A stretch of 64,000 nucleotides of DNA from JBDIBA01 sp039812705 (GTDB lineage Bacteria > Actinomycetota > Acidimicrobiia > Acidimicrobiales > JBBSGY01). Positions within the stretch are counted from its first letter, which is position 1; each line of letters opens with the position of its first letter. Position numbers and translations under genes: made by a program. The stretch spans positions 1-64,000 of the forward strand of contig JBDIBA010000002.1 in NCBI GenBank assembly GCA_039812705.1, read 5' to 3'. This document shows, piece by piece, positions 17,794 to 26,972 of the stretch. The notes beneath the pieces are model-generated. The model searched no databases and was not told the origin of the DNA. It was given only the letters and a program-made list of their open reading frames with translations.

Positions 17794-18795
17794 ATGCCTA
17801 GACCGCACTCAGTTCCGGTTGCCTTCTTGACTTGGACGGTGCGAGCCGGACGTGCCAAAGAGATGGCCGAGGTTTTTGACGGAAAAGCCGTAGTGGTTTA
17901 CCCGCAGTGGGCTGCAGGTTTCACTCCGTTTCGCTACTTGGTCAGCCTTCCGCTGTCGATTGCTCGGCTTGCCTGGAATCGCCCGCAGGCCGTTATTGCT
18001 ACGAATCCACCGGTCTTTTCCGCGTTGTCAGCGTGGATCTATTGCGCTGTTACCCGCAAGCCCTTTGTTATGGACGCACACCCAGTTGCTTTTGGGGCCA
18101 AGTCCAACGTGGCTGGACGATTGATGCTTCCGCTGACTCGGTTTTTGGCACGGCGCGCTCGGCTGACTGCTGTAACGACGCAATCCTGGGTTGACGAGGT
18201 GGAGAAGTGGGGTGCTCAGTCCAGCGAGCTGCATGAAGCGCCCACCGAGGAAGACCTGAAAGCACCTGAAGTTGATGTAACTGAGGACACAGATCGGTCG
18301 CGACCGAAAATCTTTTACGTTGGAATCTTTGGCGGAGACGAGCCGATTGATGCCGTGATCTCGGCTGCCAGGGCGTGTCCCGATTACGAGGTCATCATCA
18401 CTGGTGACCTGGCCCGTGCGCCGGAGGGTGTTGTTGAAAGCGCACCAGACAACGTGACCTTTTGCGGCTACCTGAACTCCAGCGATTATCGCACGGCCCT
18501 TGTTGGCTCGACGGTGGTGACGTCGTTTACGACTGAGCCGACATCGGTCATGCGCGCGGCGTATGAAGCCGTTTATGCCCACAAGCCCCTTGTCATCACG
18601 GACACTCCAGGTTCCGATGTGGTGTTTCCCCATGCCATTCGTGTGGCCAATGAGGCCGAAGCCATCGCGGCGGGTTGGCGCAGCGCCATCGAACGGTTGG
18701 CTGAGCTGCGCAAGGTTGCTCCAGACGCCCGAGACTTGCAATTGTCTCGCTGGAATTTGCAGCGTGACAGGCTTCAATTGGCCTTGAAGCCCTAG
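17794..18795 (+). CDS. GT-B fold glycosyltransferase (GT4-like)
   Basis: About 333 aa. The N-terminal Rossmann half holds VAFLTWTVRAGRAKEMAEVF and ATNPPVFSALSAWIY. The C-terminal half holds IFYVGIFGGDEPIDAVISAA, CGYLNSSDYRTAL and a sugar-nucleotide region rich in Ser/Thr (TTEPTSVMRAAYEAVYAHKP), as in GT4 enzymes. It likely transfers a sugar onto a lipid-linked precursor. ATG 17794 is preferred over ATG 17788 because AGGAA lies six bases upstream of the former. It diverges from the GT2 pair and is followed ten bases later by the Wzz-like gene. Confidence 0.8.
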   Translation: MPRPHSVPVAFLTWTVRAGRAKEMAEVFDGKAVVVYPQWAAGFTPFRYLVSLPLSIARLAWNRPQAVIATNPPVFSALSAWIYCAVTRKPFVMDAHPVAFGAKSNVAGRLMLPLTRFLARRARLTAVTTQSWVDEVEKWGAQSSELHEAPTEEDLKAPEVDVTEDTDRSRPKIFYVGIFGGDEPIDAVISAARACPDYEVIITGDLARAPEGVVESAPDNVTFCGYLNSSDYRTALVGSTVVTSFTTEPTSVMRAAYEAVYAHKPLVITDTPGSDVVFPHAIRVANEAEAIAAGWRSAIERLAELRKVAPDARDLQLSRWNLQRDRLQLALKP

Positions 18796-18804
18796 AGTGG
18801 ACTC

Positions 18805-19956
18805 ATGACTTTTGGAGGACTTCGCCTGGGATGGCTGCTTCGACGTTGGTGGGTAATGGTTGCCGCGGTTCTGGGCGTTGTGGCTATTGCACTCATCGTT
18901 GCGAAGCCCGCACCAGTTACTTACACGGCTGAAGCTGTTTTGCTGGTGCGTTCAGGCGCGACCGAGTCTCAGCCGGGTAGCGCTAACGAAGCCAACCGCC
19001 TTGCTGTCACTTACGCAGAGCTGGTTCCTCAGGACACCGAGGTCATCAACGCCGTTGGAGCTTCGCTCGGGGCTTCACGCACGGACGTTGTCGAGGGAAT
19101 CACGGCCAAGAACGACGACAACACCTCGATTCTCCGAGTCCGCTACACGGCAAAGAGTTCACAGACCGCAATTGCAGGCGCGCGCGCAATCGCTGCGTCG
19201 ATGGTGGGCGCCAACCCAATCGCCACGAACTTCCGCGGTGTTGCGCTTTCCAACTTGCCCGATCGCGCCACCAAGAACACGCCAAATGACACAACCTTGC
19301 CAACGGCGATGTTGATTGGTTTGCTGCTTGGTGCACTCTTGATCATCGCTATTGAAAGAAGTCGTGGCCGCATCGATGCAGTTGAAGACCTGGAACGGGA
19401 ACTTCCATGTCCGGTATCGACACTTCAAGGTATGCAAGCCGGAACCATCTCGGCCTTGCTGAAGCGTTGGTCAACTGGCAACAACTGGCTGCCATACGCG
19501 TCGACCGTAGACATTCGAGATGATGACGCTGGCTACTCGTACGGAATGGACGACGACGGCGATGACGCTTCGTCAACCATTGCGCTTGTGACAGGTCGCA
19601 AGGGTCAGCGCTACTTGACCCAAGAAGTGGCAAGCGTGTTTGCCTCGACTGCTCGACTTGACGGCCAGCTCCAGCTTGATGGACCCGTGACTGTGAGGTC
19701 TGGTGGAGCGCCTGGAACCCCAGAAGTCGGCGAAAGAATTGTCGACGGCGCAGACATGACCGTGCTGGTCGTTGCCGAAGGCACGCCTGTCAGTGCGTTG
19801 CGTTCTGTGTTGACCACCCTTGTTGACTTTGGTGCAGCTCCTCGGTGGGCGCTGTTTGCTCCAGATGCTGTTGTTCGTCGTGCGTCACGTCATCACGACA
19901 AGGGCATTGACGCTGAAGCCATCATCGACAAGTCGCAATCCGCTGTAGCGAACTAG
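18805..19956 (+). CDS. Wzz/YveK-like polysaccharide chain-length protein with degenerate kinase-like C-domain
   Basis: 383 aa. Two transmembrane helices (about 11-33 and 164-182) flank an outside domain with the Wzz-type start YTAEAVLLVRSG, matching polysaccharide co-polymerases that set polymer length. The C-terminal cytoplasmic part (about 240-380) resembles a BY-kinase or ParA-like fold, but its P-loop position reads VTGRKGQRYLTQEVAS with no GKS/T, and there is no Tyr-rich tail. ATP use is therefore unlikely. The neighbouring GT, Wzy and Wzx genes support the role. Confidence 0.8.
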   Translation: MTFGGLRLGWLLRRWWVMVAAVLGVVAIALIVAKPAPVTYTAEAVLLVRSGATESQPGSANEANRLAVTYAELVPQDTEVINAVGASLGASRTDVVEGITAKNDDNTSILRVRYTAKSSQTAIAGARAIAASMVGANPIATNFRGVALSNLPDRATKNTPNDTTLPTAMLIGLLLGALLIIAIERSRGRIDAVEDLERELPCPVSTLQGMQAGTISALLKRWSTGNNWLPYASTVDIRDDDAGYSYGMDDDGDDASSTIALVTGRKGQRYLTQEVASVFASTARLDGQLQLDGPVTVRSGGAPGTPEVGERIVDGADMTVLVVAEGTPVSALRSVLTTLVDFGAAPRWALFAPDAVVRRASRHHDKGIDAEAIIDKSQSAVAN

Positions 19957-19970
19957 AAGAGCCTGATTCC

Positions 19971-21503
19971 GTGGGTCTAGGTACGCAGGCGGGGTACAAC
20001 GAGTATTTCCTGTCTCGCTTGTCGTCGTCACGGTCTCGAATCACACCAATTCGTTTCCGTCGTGATCGCGAGTACTTGGGTGCGTCTGAAGAGCTCTCAG
20101 AAGTCACATTGTGGGTGTTTGCGGTGGCAAGCATCTTTATCAGCGGCGCAACACTTGGCTTGCTCGGTCCCGTTGCGGGTGTGGGTGCTGCAGTTGGTTG
20201 CGTGTACGCGTACGCGGTCCTCAGATACCCAGCCGTTGCCGGCTTTGTTGTTGCGGGCCTTGTGCCGATCACTTCTGGGCTTACTCGTGGCTTTCCGGTG
20301 CCGGGTTTGCGCTTGTCAGAGCTGATTGTTGGCGCCACTGCGGTGCTGGTGTTGCTGCCGGCTTGGCGCAGTCGCACCGCCAAGTGGAATGCCATTGACT
20401 GGGCTGCATTTATCTACGCACTGGCAATGATCGTCTTTGCGGTTGCTCACCTCGTAGCCGAGGGAAGCCCAATCGAGATGTCGGTCATGTTGCCAATGCT
20501 GTTGCCGTTGCAGTTCTTCTTGATCTATCGAATTGTCCGCGCGACCATTCCCGAGAGGGCGCAGCGCGACCATGCAGTGCGTCTCATGTTGTTGGCGAGC
20601 CTTGCTGTCGACGCACTTGCGATTCTTCAGCAGCTGAACATCGGTCCAACGCGCGACATAGTCAGCAGCATTACCGCGGCAGAGGCCCTGGAAAGTTATG
20701 GCTATAGCTTTTCGGCACGCGCTACCGGGCCTTTTCAACACTGGCACCCGCTGGCCGGCTACTTGGTTGTCATCATCTTGATTACAACGGCGCTGTTGTT
20801 GGATAACGCGCAGCGGATCTTGTCGCGTCGCATGCTTGTTGTGGTTTTGTTGGGCGCTGTTTCTGCGCTTGCGTTGTCCGTGACATTCGTTGCGCTGTTC
20901 GGTGTTGTTGTCGGTGCCATTTACCTTGGTTACAAGGCGGGCAAGTTCAAAGAGGCAATCATTGTCACCACGCTGGTCGGTGTCTTTGGTGCGCTGTTAT
21001 TTGGTTCGTTCTTCACTTCACGACTTGACACTCAATACTCAACGGCCACCGGTCAAACGCGCGACAGCATCATCCCTCAGACGGTCAGTTACCGATTCGA
21101 AGTTTGGGCCGATCAATACATTCCATCGATGTCGGGTCGGTGGTTGGCGGGATTCGGCCCAACCTTGCCTGACGACGCATTGTGGAGCCACACAGAGTCC
21201 GTTTACATCACCCTTGCTCTCCGAGGTGGCCTGCCCTTGATCGTGTTGTTCTGCGTTTCCATGTACGCGGTCCACGCAATGGCGAAGCGCGTCGAGGGCG
21301 AGGCAAGCCGCACGCCATTGGCTCGCGCGTTGATGGCCCTTGTTGGCGTGTTGTGGATCATGCATTTCCTGTTTCCATATTTCACGTCGAGCGGCATGCC
21401 CCAGCCGTTCTGGGCGTTGGTTGGTATTTGTTTTGCGGGCTACGGGGTTAACTCGTGGAAGGACTCACGCGTCGACCCTCCAGCTGGGAGGCTGTTTCAA
21501 TGA
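19971..21503 (+). CDS. O-antigen polymerase/ligase-like membrane protein (Wzy type)
   Basis: 510 aa with about 11-12 hydrophobic helices and a large outside loop near residues 355-400 (TSRLDTQYSTATGQTRDS, then WADQYIPSM). This topology and the loop with WLAGFGPTLPDDALW and HTESVY fit the Wzy/WaaL O-antigen polymerase-ligase superfamily. It would polymerise or ligate lipid-linked repeat units at the outer face. The start is GTG 19971, and the stop overlaps the asd ATG (ATGA). The sequence alone does not separate polymerase from ligase. Confidence 0.8.
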   Translation: MGLGTQAGYNEYFLSRLSSSRSRITPIRFRRDREYLGASEELSEVTLWVFAVASIFISGATLGLLGPVAGVGAAVGCVYAYAVLRYPAVAGFVVAGLVPITSGLTRGFPVPGLRLSELIVGATAVLVLLPAWRSRTAKWNAIDWAAFIYALAMIVFAVAHLVAEGSPIEMSVMLPMLLPLQFFLIYRIVRATIPERAQRDHAVRLMLLASLAVDALAILQQLNIGPTRDIVSSITAAEALESYGYSFSARATGPFQHWHPLAGYLVVIILITTALLLDNAQRILSRRMLVVVLLGAVSALALSVTFVALFGVVVGAIYLGYKAGKFKEAIIVTTLVGVFGALLFGSFFTSRLDTQYSTATGQTRDSIIPQTVSYRFEVWADQYIPSMSGRWLAGFGPTLPDDALWSHTESVYITLALRGGLPLIVLFCVSMYAVHAMAKRVEGEASRTPLARALMALVGVLWIMHFLFPYFTSSGMPQPFWALVGICFAGYGVNSWKDSRVDPPAGRLFQ

Positions 21504-22513
21504 CTCGAATGAATGTTGGAATCGTCGGAGCAACCGGCTTGGTTGGCACGATGATGAGGGCGATTCTTGAGGAGCGCTCCTTTCCTGTTGGCGAACTTCG
21601 TTGTTTTGCATCGCCACGTTCGGCAGGAACCTCGATTGACTTTGCAGGAAACAAGGTTGTTGTTGAAGATGCAAGTACTGCTGACTACAGCGGGCTAGAT
21701 GTTGTGTTGATGTCTGCGGGGGCGGGCGTGTCGAAGGAGCTTTCGCCCAAGATTGCGGTTGCGGGAGCGGTCGTCATCGATAACTCGTCTGCGTGGCGGA
21801 TGGACCCCGATGTTCCGCTTGTCGTTTCAGAGGTAAATCCTCAGGCAATCAAGAACCGCCCCAAGGGAATTGTTGCGAACCCAAACTGCACGACCATGGT
21901 TGCCATGCCCGTGTTGTTGCCGCTTCACCAAGAAGCCGGGCTCAATCGTTTGGTTGTCAGCACCTATCAAGCAGTGTCCGGTGCGGGTGTGGCGGCCATT
22001 CAAGAGTTGGAGGCAGAGCTGCAGGCAGCGCAGGGTCACGGTAACGAATTGGCCGAGGGCGTTGAGGTCAAAATGCCCGCGCCGCAGACGTTTTCGGACA
22101 CCGTGGGTGCAAACATCTTGCCCTTGGCGGGAAACCTTGTTGACGACGAAACCGATGAGGAGCACAAGTTCCGCAATGAAAGTCGCAAGATTCTCGGAAT
22201 CGACTCGCTTGATGTTGCTTGCACCTGTGTGCGTGTTCCGGTGTTCAGCGGTCACTCGCTTTCGATAACCGCAGAGTTTGACAACCCGCTGAGCGCGGAA
22301 AAGACGCGCGAGTTGCTCGACGCTGCTGAAAGTGTCCGACTCGTTGACGTTCCAACTCCGATGGCTGCAACGGGTGGCGACGTGTCGCTGGTTGGCAGAA
22401 TCCGTCAAAGTGCAAACGTTGCGAATCGCATTTCATTGTTCGTGTCGGGTGACAACCTTCGCAAAGGTGCCGCCCTGAACACCGTTCAACTTGCAGAGCT
22501 GTTAGTTGTCTGA
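21500..22513 (+). CDS. asd: Aspartate-semialdehyde dehydrogenase
   Basis: 337 aa. It reduces aspartyl phosphate to aspartate semialdehyde with NADPH, the second step after aspartate kinase. NADP-binding GIVGATGLVGTMM is near the N-terminus, SAGAGVSKE follows, and the active-site Cys lies in VANPNCTTM. QAVSGAGVAAIQELE and a catalytic His region near HSLSITAEF complete the fold. I chose ATG 21500, with GGGAGG nine bases upstream; the longer frame from 21455 would run far into the previous gene. It is coupled to genes on both sides despite being metabolic. Confidence 0.95.
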   Translation: MTRMNVGIVGATGLVGTMMRAILEERSFPVGELRCFASPRSAGTSIDFAGNKVVVEDASTADYSGLDVVLMSAGAGVSKELSPKIAVAGAVVIDNSSAWRMDPDVPLVVSEVNPQAIKNRPKGIVANPNCTTMVAMPVLLPLHQEAGLNRLVVSTYQAVSGAGVAAIQELEAELQAAQGHGNELAEGVEVKMPAPQTFSDTVGANILPLAGNLVDDETDEEHKFRNESRKILGIDSLDVACTCVRVPVFSGHSLSITAEFDNPLSAEKTRELLDAAESVRLVDVPTPMAATGGDVSLVGRIRQSANVANRISLFVSGDNLRKGAALNTVQLAELLVV

Positions 22514-24011
22514 CGAGCCGAGCGTAGAGCGGCCAGCAGAGCCGCCGATGCAACCACAACAGGCAGAAGCGCGCCCTGGGAGCGTCAGGTCCAGCCTGCG
22601 GTGGTCAATGGTTGACACCGTCTTGCAGCAAGCCGTGCGCTTTGCCGTGACCGTGGTCCTCACCCGCCTTGTTGCGCCGAGCGAGTTTGGATTGATTGCA
22701 ATGGCGCTGGTCTTTGTGCAACTTGCGTCATTGGTTGGAGACCTTGGTTTGGGCCCGGCGCTTGTGCAGCGAAAAGTTGTTGAGCGGATCCACATAACAA
22801 CGGCAACTGGCGCCACTGCAATCTTTGGCGCGGTACTCGCTGCGCTGTTGATCGTTCTTGCTGCGCCGATTGCTCACGTTTATGGCGAACCGCGGTTGGT
22901 GCCTGTCTTGCAGGTGCTTGGTTTTACCTACGTCATGCGTGGCATTGCTGGCGTTCCGCGAGACCTCATTCGCAAAGCAATGCGTTTCGACCTATTTGCT
23001 TTGGCATCAGGCATTTCAATTGGCGTTAGCGGTGTTGTTGCTTTGATCCTGGCGTTTCGCGGGGCAGGTGTTTGGGCGCTTGTGATTCAGGTGCTCATTG
23101 AGGCAGTGCTTGCTGCATTGTGCGCGACCACGCTTGCGTGGAAGGTTGGCGTGTGGAAACCGGGTTGGCGCATCGACATGAATGTCTTGCGCGAGCTGAT
23201 GGGTTTCGGCGTGTTTGTCTCTGCTGCACGAGTCGGCGGTTACGCGGCGTCGAACATCGACAACTTCATTGTTGGAAAGGTGTTGGGACCGCTTTCGCTA
23301 GGTCTATACAACTTGGCTTATCGCCTGATGCTGTTTCCGATTCTCAAGGTTGCCGACGTTGTTGCAAGTGTCACCATGCCTGCGCTGTCACGGTTGCAGG
23401 ATGACCGAGAGGCGTTGATTGCGGCGCACCGCAAGTCGATTGGATTGACGTTTGCGCTTTGCTTACCTGCATCAATTGGGACGGCCATTGCCGCTCCTGT
23501 TTTGATTCCGGCTGTCTTCGGAACGGCATGGCTTGCATCGGTTGGTTGTGTGCAGGTGCTGGGGGTAAACGGTGTTCGATTGACGCTCAACCGTCTGAAC
23601 GGCTCTGTGTTTCAGGCAACCGGAAATCCAAAGTGGGACCTGATTGTCACGGCGCTCACCTTTGTCGCGTATCTGGTTGGGTTCTTGATTGCCGTCAAGC
23701 ACGGCATTGTGGCAGCTGCTTGGGCATTCACAATCGCAGGGCACTTGCTTGTCCCGCTGGACTTGTACTTGTGCAAGCGCGTCTTGAAGACGAAGTTGAC
23801 GAGGCTGTTTAGCGATGTCGGACCTGTTGTTCTTGCGACCATTGTCATGTCTGCTGCGGCCATTGCTGTCGTGCACTTCTCAGCGGACTTTGGTTACCAA
23901 GCAAGGGCTGCATTGGTCATGGCAACTGCAGCCGTTGTTTACGCGGGAGCCTTGATGTTGTTTGCGCCGAAACTGGTTGGCAGCTTCAAGTCGCTTGCCA
24001 AGCGGTCCTGA
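22506..24011 (+). CDS. Polysaccharide flippase (Wzx/MOP superfamily)
   Basis: 501 aa with about 14 hydrophobic helices. It opens SSLRWSMVDTVLQQAVRFAV and has RLVAPSEFGLIAMALVF, the familiar start of lipopolysaccharide-type flippases, with NIDNFIVGKVLGPLSLGLYN in the middle. It should move lipid-linked oligosaccharides across the membrane for the Wzy-type protein. The start is TTG 22506, overlapping the asd stop by 8 bp; ATG 22548 is an alternative. Confidence 0.85.
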   Translation: MSDEPSVERPAEPPMQPQQAEARPGSVRSSLRWSMVDTVLQQAVRFAVTVVLTRLVAPSEFGLIAMALVFVQLASLVGDLGLGPALVQRKVVERIHITTATGATAIFGAVLAALLIVLAAPIAHVYGEPRLVPVLQVLGFTYVMRGIAGVPRDLIRKAMRFDLFALASGISIGVSGVVALILAFRGAGVWALVIQVLIEAVLAALCATTLAWKVGVWKPGWRIDMNVLRELMGFGVFVSAARVGGYAASNIDNFIVGKVLGPLSLGLYNLAYRLMLFPILKVADVVASVTMPALSRLQDDREALIAAHRKSIGLTFALCLPASIGTAIAAPVLIPAVFGTAWLASVGCVQVLGVNGVRLTLNRLNGSVFQATGNPKWDLIVTALTFVAYLVGFLIAVKHGIVAAAWAFTIAGHLLVPLDLYLCKRVLKTKLTRLFSDVGPVVLATIVMSAAAIAVVHFSADFGYQARAALVMATAAVVYAGALMLFAPKLVGSFKSLAKRS

Positions 24012-24072
24012 CGCGCGCTTTCGCCCTGTTTGCCGGTTGAATTGATTACGGTTGGTCCGTGGACGTGCCCAG

Positions 24073-26178
24073 ATGACGGATAACCAGGCCGTTGTGAAAG
24101 ACCCTCACACCCAAACGACCATTGGCATGTTCCGCGCGCCTAGCGCGGTGTTCACCGTGGCGACCGCAGTCGTCGGCGCCGCCAACTTTGCCTACCACCC
24201 GCTTGTTTCGCACAAGCTCAGTTCAGACGAGTATGGGGCGCTTGGCGCACTGCTGGGCGTTTTGATGGTGCTTGCTGTCCCGGTGGCGGCAATGCAGATC
24301 ATCGTTGCGCGCGATATTTCCGAAGAACGGCGCCATACGGACAAGCACGTCAGCGTTCGAAAGATCTTTGTGCATTCGGTGCTCATTGCGCTTGCTGTTT
24401 CCGTCGTTGCTGCGTTGTCGTTGCCATTGGTTGAAGAAGTGTTCGCGTTGCCGTCAACTTCTGCCGGCGTGTTGCTTGCGCTGACCATCTTCCCGACGAT
24501 CATCCAAGTTGTTCCCATTGCGCTGCTGCTCAGTCGGTCGAACTATTTGGCTGCCTCGCTGATCATTCTGTTCGGCGCGGCCGTACGACTCGCAAGCGCT
24601 CAACTGCTTGCAGATTCACATGGTTTGACCGGTGCAATGGCGGCGAACCTCTTTGGTGCTACTTCGATTGCGCTGTTGTCGTTGCTGGTTGCGTGGATTG
24701 TCGCTCCGCGTGTCAGCACCATTCGTCGAGCCGAAGCCCATCAGCCGAATTTGGAGCTGAAGGGCGCGGCCGTAATCGTCATTGGCCTGACGGGTTTTTG
24801 GGCTCTGCACGCGGTGCACCCAATGGTTGCAAGGTTCTTTCTGGACGGAGCAGATTCCGGCAACTATGTGGCTGCTGCAACACTTGGCCAACTGAGCGTC
24901 TTTGTTCCCGCGTTGGTTGCAATGCGGGTGTTTCCGGCGATGGTGAAAGAGCGAGGGAGGGGGCCTGCGGCTCGCGCGCAACTGGTCAAGGCCATTGCCT
25001 TTGTTACACCGCTGGCTATCCTGTTGGCGCTTGCCACGACTGTGTTTGGCAAAGATCTGACCCGTTTCGTTTTGGGCTCGAACTTCACTCCGTCGACAAC
25101 CGTCCTTGGGTTTGTTTCATTTGCGTCAGCAATCGCTGCAGTTGTCTACCTGGTTGTGTACTTCTTTCTTGCAGGCAGTTCGCGCGCAGGTGGCGTTGTT
25201 GCTTGGAGTGCCGTCCTTGCGTTTTGCTTGATGTCGCTTTGGGTGCACTCGTCAGCCGAACAGATTGCTCGGCTGGCCTTTGCGGCCACTGCCATTGCAG
25301 GCGTGACGCTCTTGGTGCTTGCATTCACAAAAGGGCGCAGTCCAATTCGAGTTGCGCCCCCAACAAGTGACAACTTGTGGCGCGAGGACAGCGAAACGCT
25401 TGACCTGACAATGGTCGTTCCCTTCTACAACCCCGGTCCAGGTTTCGTGCAGAACATCAAGGAGTTGGCCGAGACTCTCGACAAGGCCGACCTTGCCTAC
25501 GAGATAATTGCTGTTTCCGATGGCTCAACTGACAACAGTGCTGATGCTTTGGAGAAGCTCAGTCATGAACACGTTCGTCTTGTCCGCCAGGCGCGTAACG
25601 CCGGCAAGGGTCAAGCTTTGCGAGTTGGCCTCGAGATGGGCCGTGGCCACTACCTCGGTTTCATTGATGCCGATGGAGACATCGCGCCTGAAGTTGTGGC
25701 CAGCTACCTGGTGCTGATGAGCACTTACGAGCCGGACATCATCTTTGGGTCAAAGCGCCACCCGATGTCGCAGGTTGAGTATCCGGCGCTGCGGCGTCTT
25801 TACAGTTTTGGCTATCAGCAGATAATTCGCTGGTTGTTCCGGGTTGATGTTCGCGACACGCAGGTTGGGCTCAAGCTTGTTCGTCGCGATGTACTTGCTG
25901 CCGTCCTGCCTCGCATGCTGGAAAAGCGTTTCGCGTTCGACCTAGAGCTTTTCGTTGTAAGCCGTCACGTGGGTTACAGGCGTGTCTTTGAGGCGCCGGT
26001 GGTCATCAAGCACGGTTTCACAAGCACGGTCTCGTGGAGATCCGTGCGTGGTGTGTTTCTCGACACGGCCGCGATCTTTTATCGCCTGCACCTGCTGCAC
26101 TTCTACGACGAGCCACAAACGGTCGACGTCGATGGCCAACCCGTCGTCACCCGCTCCACCCCCATGTCTTCCCACTGA
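24073..26178 (+). CDS. Flippase-glycosyltransferase family 2 fusion protein
   Basis: 701 aa, two domains in one continuous frame. Residues about 1-430 hold some 12-14 hydrophobic helices with the MOP flippase pattern (HKLSSDEYGALGALLGVLMV). Residues about 450-690 are a GT2 domain of the dolichol-phosphate-mannose synthase type: TMVVPFYNPGPGF, IIAVSDGSTDNS, GKGQALRVGLEMGRG, FIDADGDIAPE and DTQVGLKLVRRDVL. One protein could build and flip a polyprenyl-linked sugar. ATG 24073 is chosen; TTG 24052 is an in-frame alternative. It lies 61 bp behind the separate flippase gene and closes the polysaccharide locus. Confidence 0.85.
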   Translation: MTDNQAVVKDPHTQTTIGMFRAPSAVFTVATAVVGAANFAYHPLVSHKLSSDEYGALGALLGVLMVLAVPVAAMQIIVARDISEERRHTDKHVSVRKIFVHSVLIALAVSVVAALSLPLVEEVFALPSTSAGVLLALTIFPTIIQVVPIALLLSRSNYLAASLIILFGAAVRLASAQLLADSHGLTGAMAANLFGATSIALLSLLVAWIVAPRVSTIRRAEAHQPNLELKGAAVIVIGLTGFWALHAVHPMVARFFLDGADSGNYVAAATLGQLSVFVPALVAMRVFPAMVKERGRGPAARAQLVKAIAFVTPLAILLALATTVFGKDLTRFVLGSNFTPSTTVLGFVSFASAIAAVVYLVVYFFLAGSSRAGGVVAWSAVLAFCLMSLWVHSSAEQIARLAFAATAIAGVTLLVLAFTKGRSPIRVAPPTSDNLWREDSETLDLTMVVPFYNPGPGFVQNIKELAETLDKADLAYEIIAVSDGSTDNSADALEKLSHEHVRLVRQARNAGKGQALRVGLEMGRGHYLGFIDADGDIAPEVVASYLVLMSTYEPDIIFGSKRHPMSQVEYPALRRLYSFGYQQIIRWLFRVDVRDTQVGLKLVRRDVLAAVLPRMLEKRFAFDLELFVVSRHVGYRRVFEAPVVIKHGFTSTVSWRSVRGVFLDTAAIFYRLHLLHFYDEPQTVDVDGQPVVTRSTPMSSH

Positions 26179-26281
26179 TTCTGTCTTCCCATTGACCTTA
26201 TGGACCTTCGGGCGACCCGCGACCTGGGCTTTTGTGTCCGGACGCGTCCGTAAGGTCAACGAGAAGCAAAAAGAGGGGGGA

Positions 26282-26358
<77 letters not shown>

Positions 26359-26514
26359 AAAGAGTCGCCCGTCGGCCAGTGCAGTCCATGCTCACCTTCC
26401 AAAAAAGGCGCTGGATTGCTAGGCAGTTGTGACGGTCGCAGAAGACTACTACTGCGCCTATCGCTGGTGGTTCCCAACACGCAAAGTGGTAATTGTGCCG
26501 GCCGAGAATGAACG

Positions 26515-26553
26515 TCATTAGCGATCATTAGCGTCACTTACGATCATCGCAAA
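26515..26553. repeat. Helically phased short repeats upstream of whiB
   Basis: TCATTAGCG occurs at 26515-26523 and again at 26525-26533. Related TCACTTACGA (26534-26543) and TCATCGC (26544-26550) follow, so similar units repeat about every 10 bases, one DNA turn. They sit 120-160 bp before the whiB start and may be a multi-site operator. The remainder of the 26359-26672 gap shows only the promoter below. Confidence 0.4.
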
Positions 26554-26614
26554 AACTAGCGATGACCTGCGTATTTGTGTTGTGGAAGTTATTGAAAAAG
26601 TTTGCTTCAAAGTC

Positions 26615-26643
26615 TTGTCACTCGGTCAAGCGATCGTTAGGGT
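26615..26643 (+). promoter_or_regulatory. Candidate whiB promoter
   Basis: TTGTCA at 26615-26620 and TAGGGT at 26638-26643, 17 bases apart, match a sigma-70-type promoter 29 bases upstream of the whiB ATG. Confidence 0.45.
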
Positions 26644-26672
26644 GCCCGCGCTATCTCCCGAGAAAGGCCACT

Positions 26673-26939
26673 ATGAGCGCACAAGACATTGACAACGCCT
26701 GGCAAGTTAAGGCTGCTTGTCGCGGACCTCGTGCAGATCTCTTCTTTCCTCCAAACCACTTCGAAAAGAAGGTGGAGAAGGAAGCGCGCGAGCGTCAAGC
26801 AAAGAGCATCTGTGCCACGTGTTCAGTCAGTTCACAGTGCTTGGATTACGCGCTCCGTATTCGTGAACCTCACGGAGTATGGGGTGGGCTTAATGAAGCA
26901 GAGCGCCGCAGCATGCTGACAGAAGAAGCCGCCAGCTAA
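26673..26939 (+). CDS. WhiB-family iron-sulfur transcriptional regulator
   Basis: 88 aa. Four cysteines (C16, then C47-x2-C50-x5-C56) ligate a [4Fe-4S] cluster, and the GVWGG turn at 68-72 is followed by a basic C-terminus for sigma-factor or DNA contact. WhiB proteins occur only in Actinomycetota and their phages, so this gene places the window in that phylum. ATG 26673 is chosen, with GAAAGG eight bases upstream; the frame opens earlier at 26562 but lacks family sequence there. Phased repeats and a promoter lie upstream. The subclass (WhiB1 or WhiB2-like) is not resolved. Confidence 0.93.
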   Translation: MSAQDIDNAWQVKAACRGPRADLFFPPNHFEKKVEKEARERQAKSICATCSVSSQCLDYALRIREPHGVWGGLNEAERRSMLTEEAAS

Positions 26940-26972
26940 CTGCCGAGTTTCAGGCACAAAATCAAATAACAA

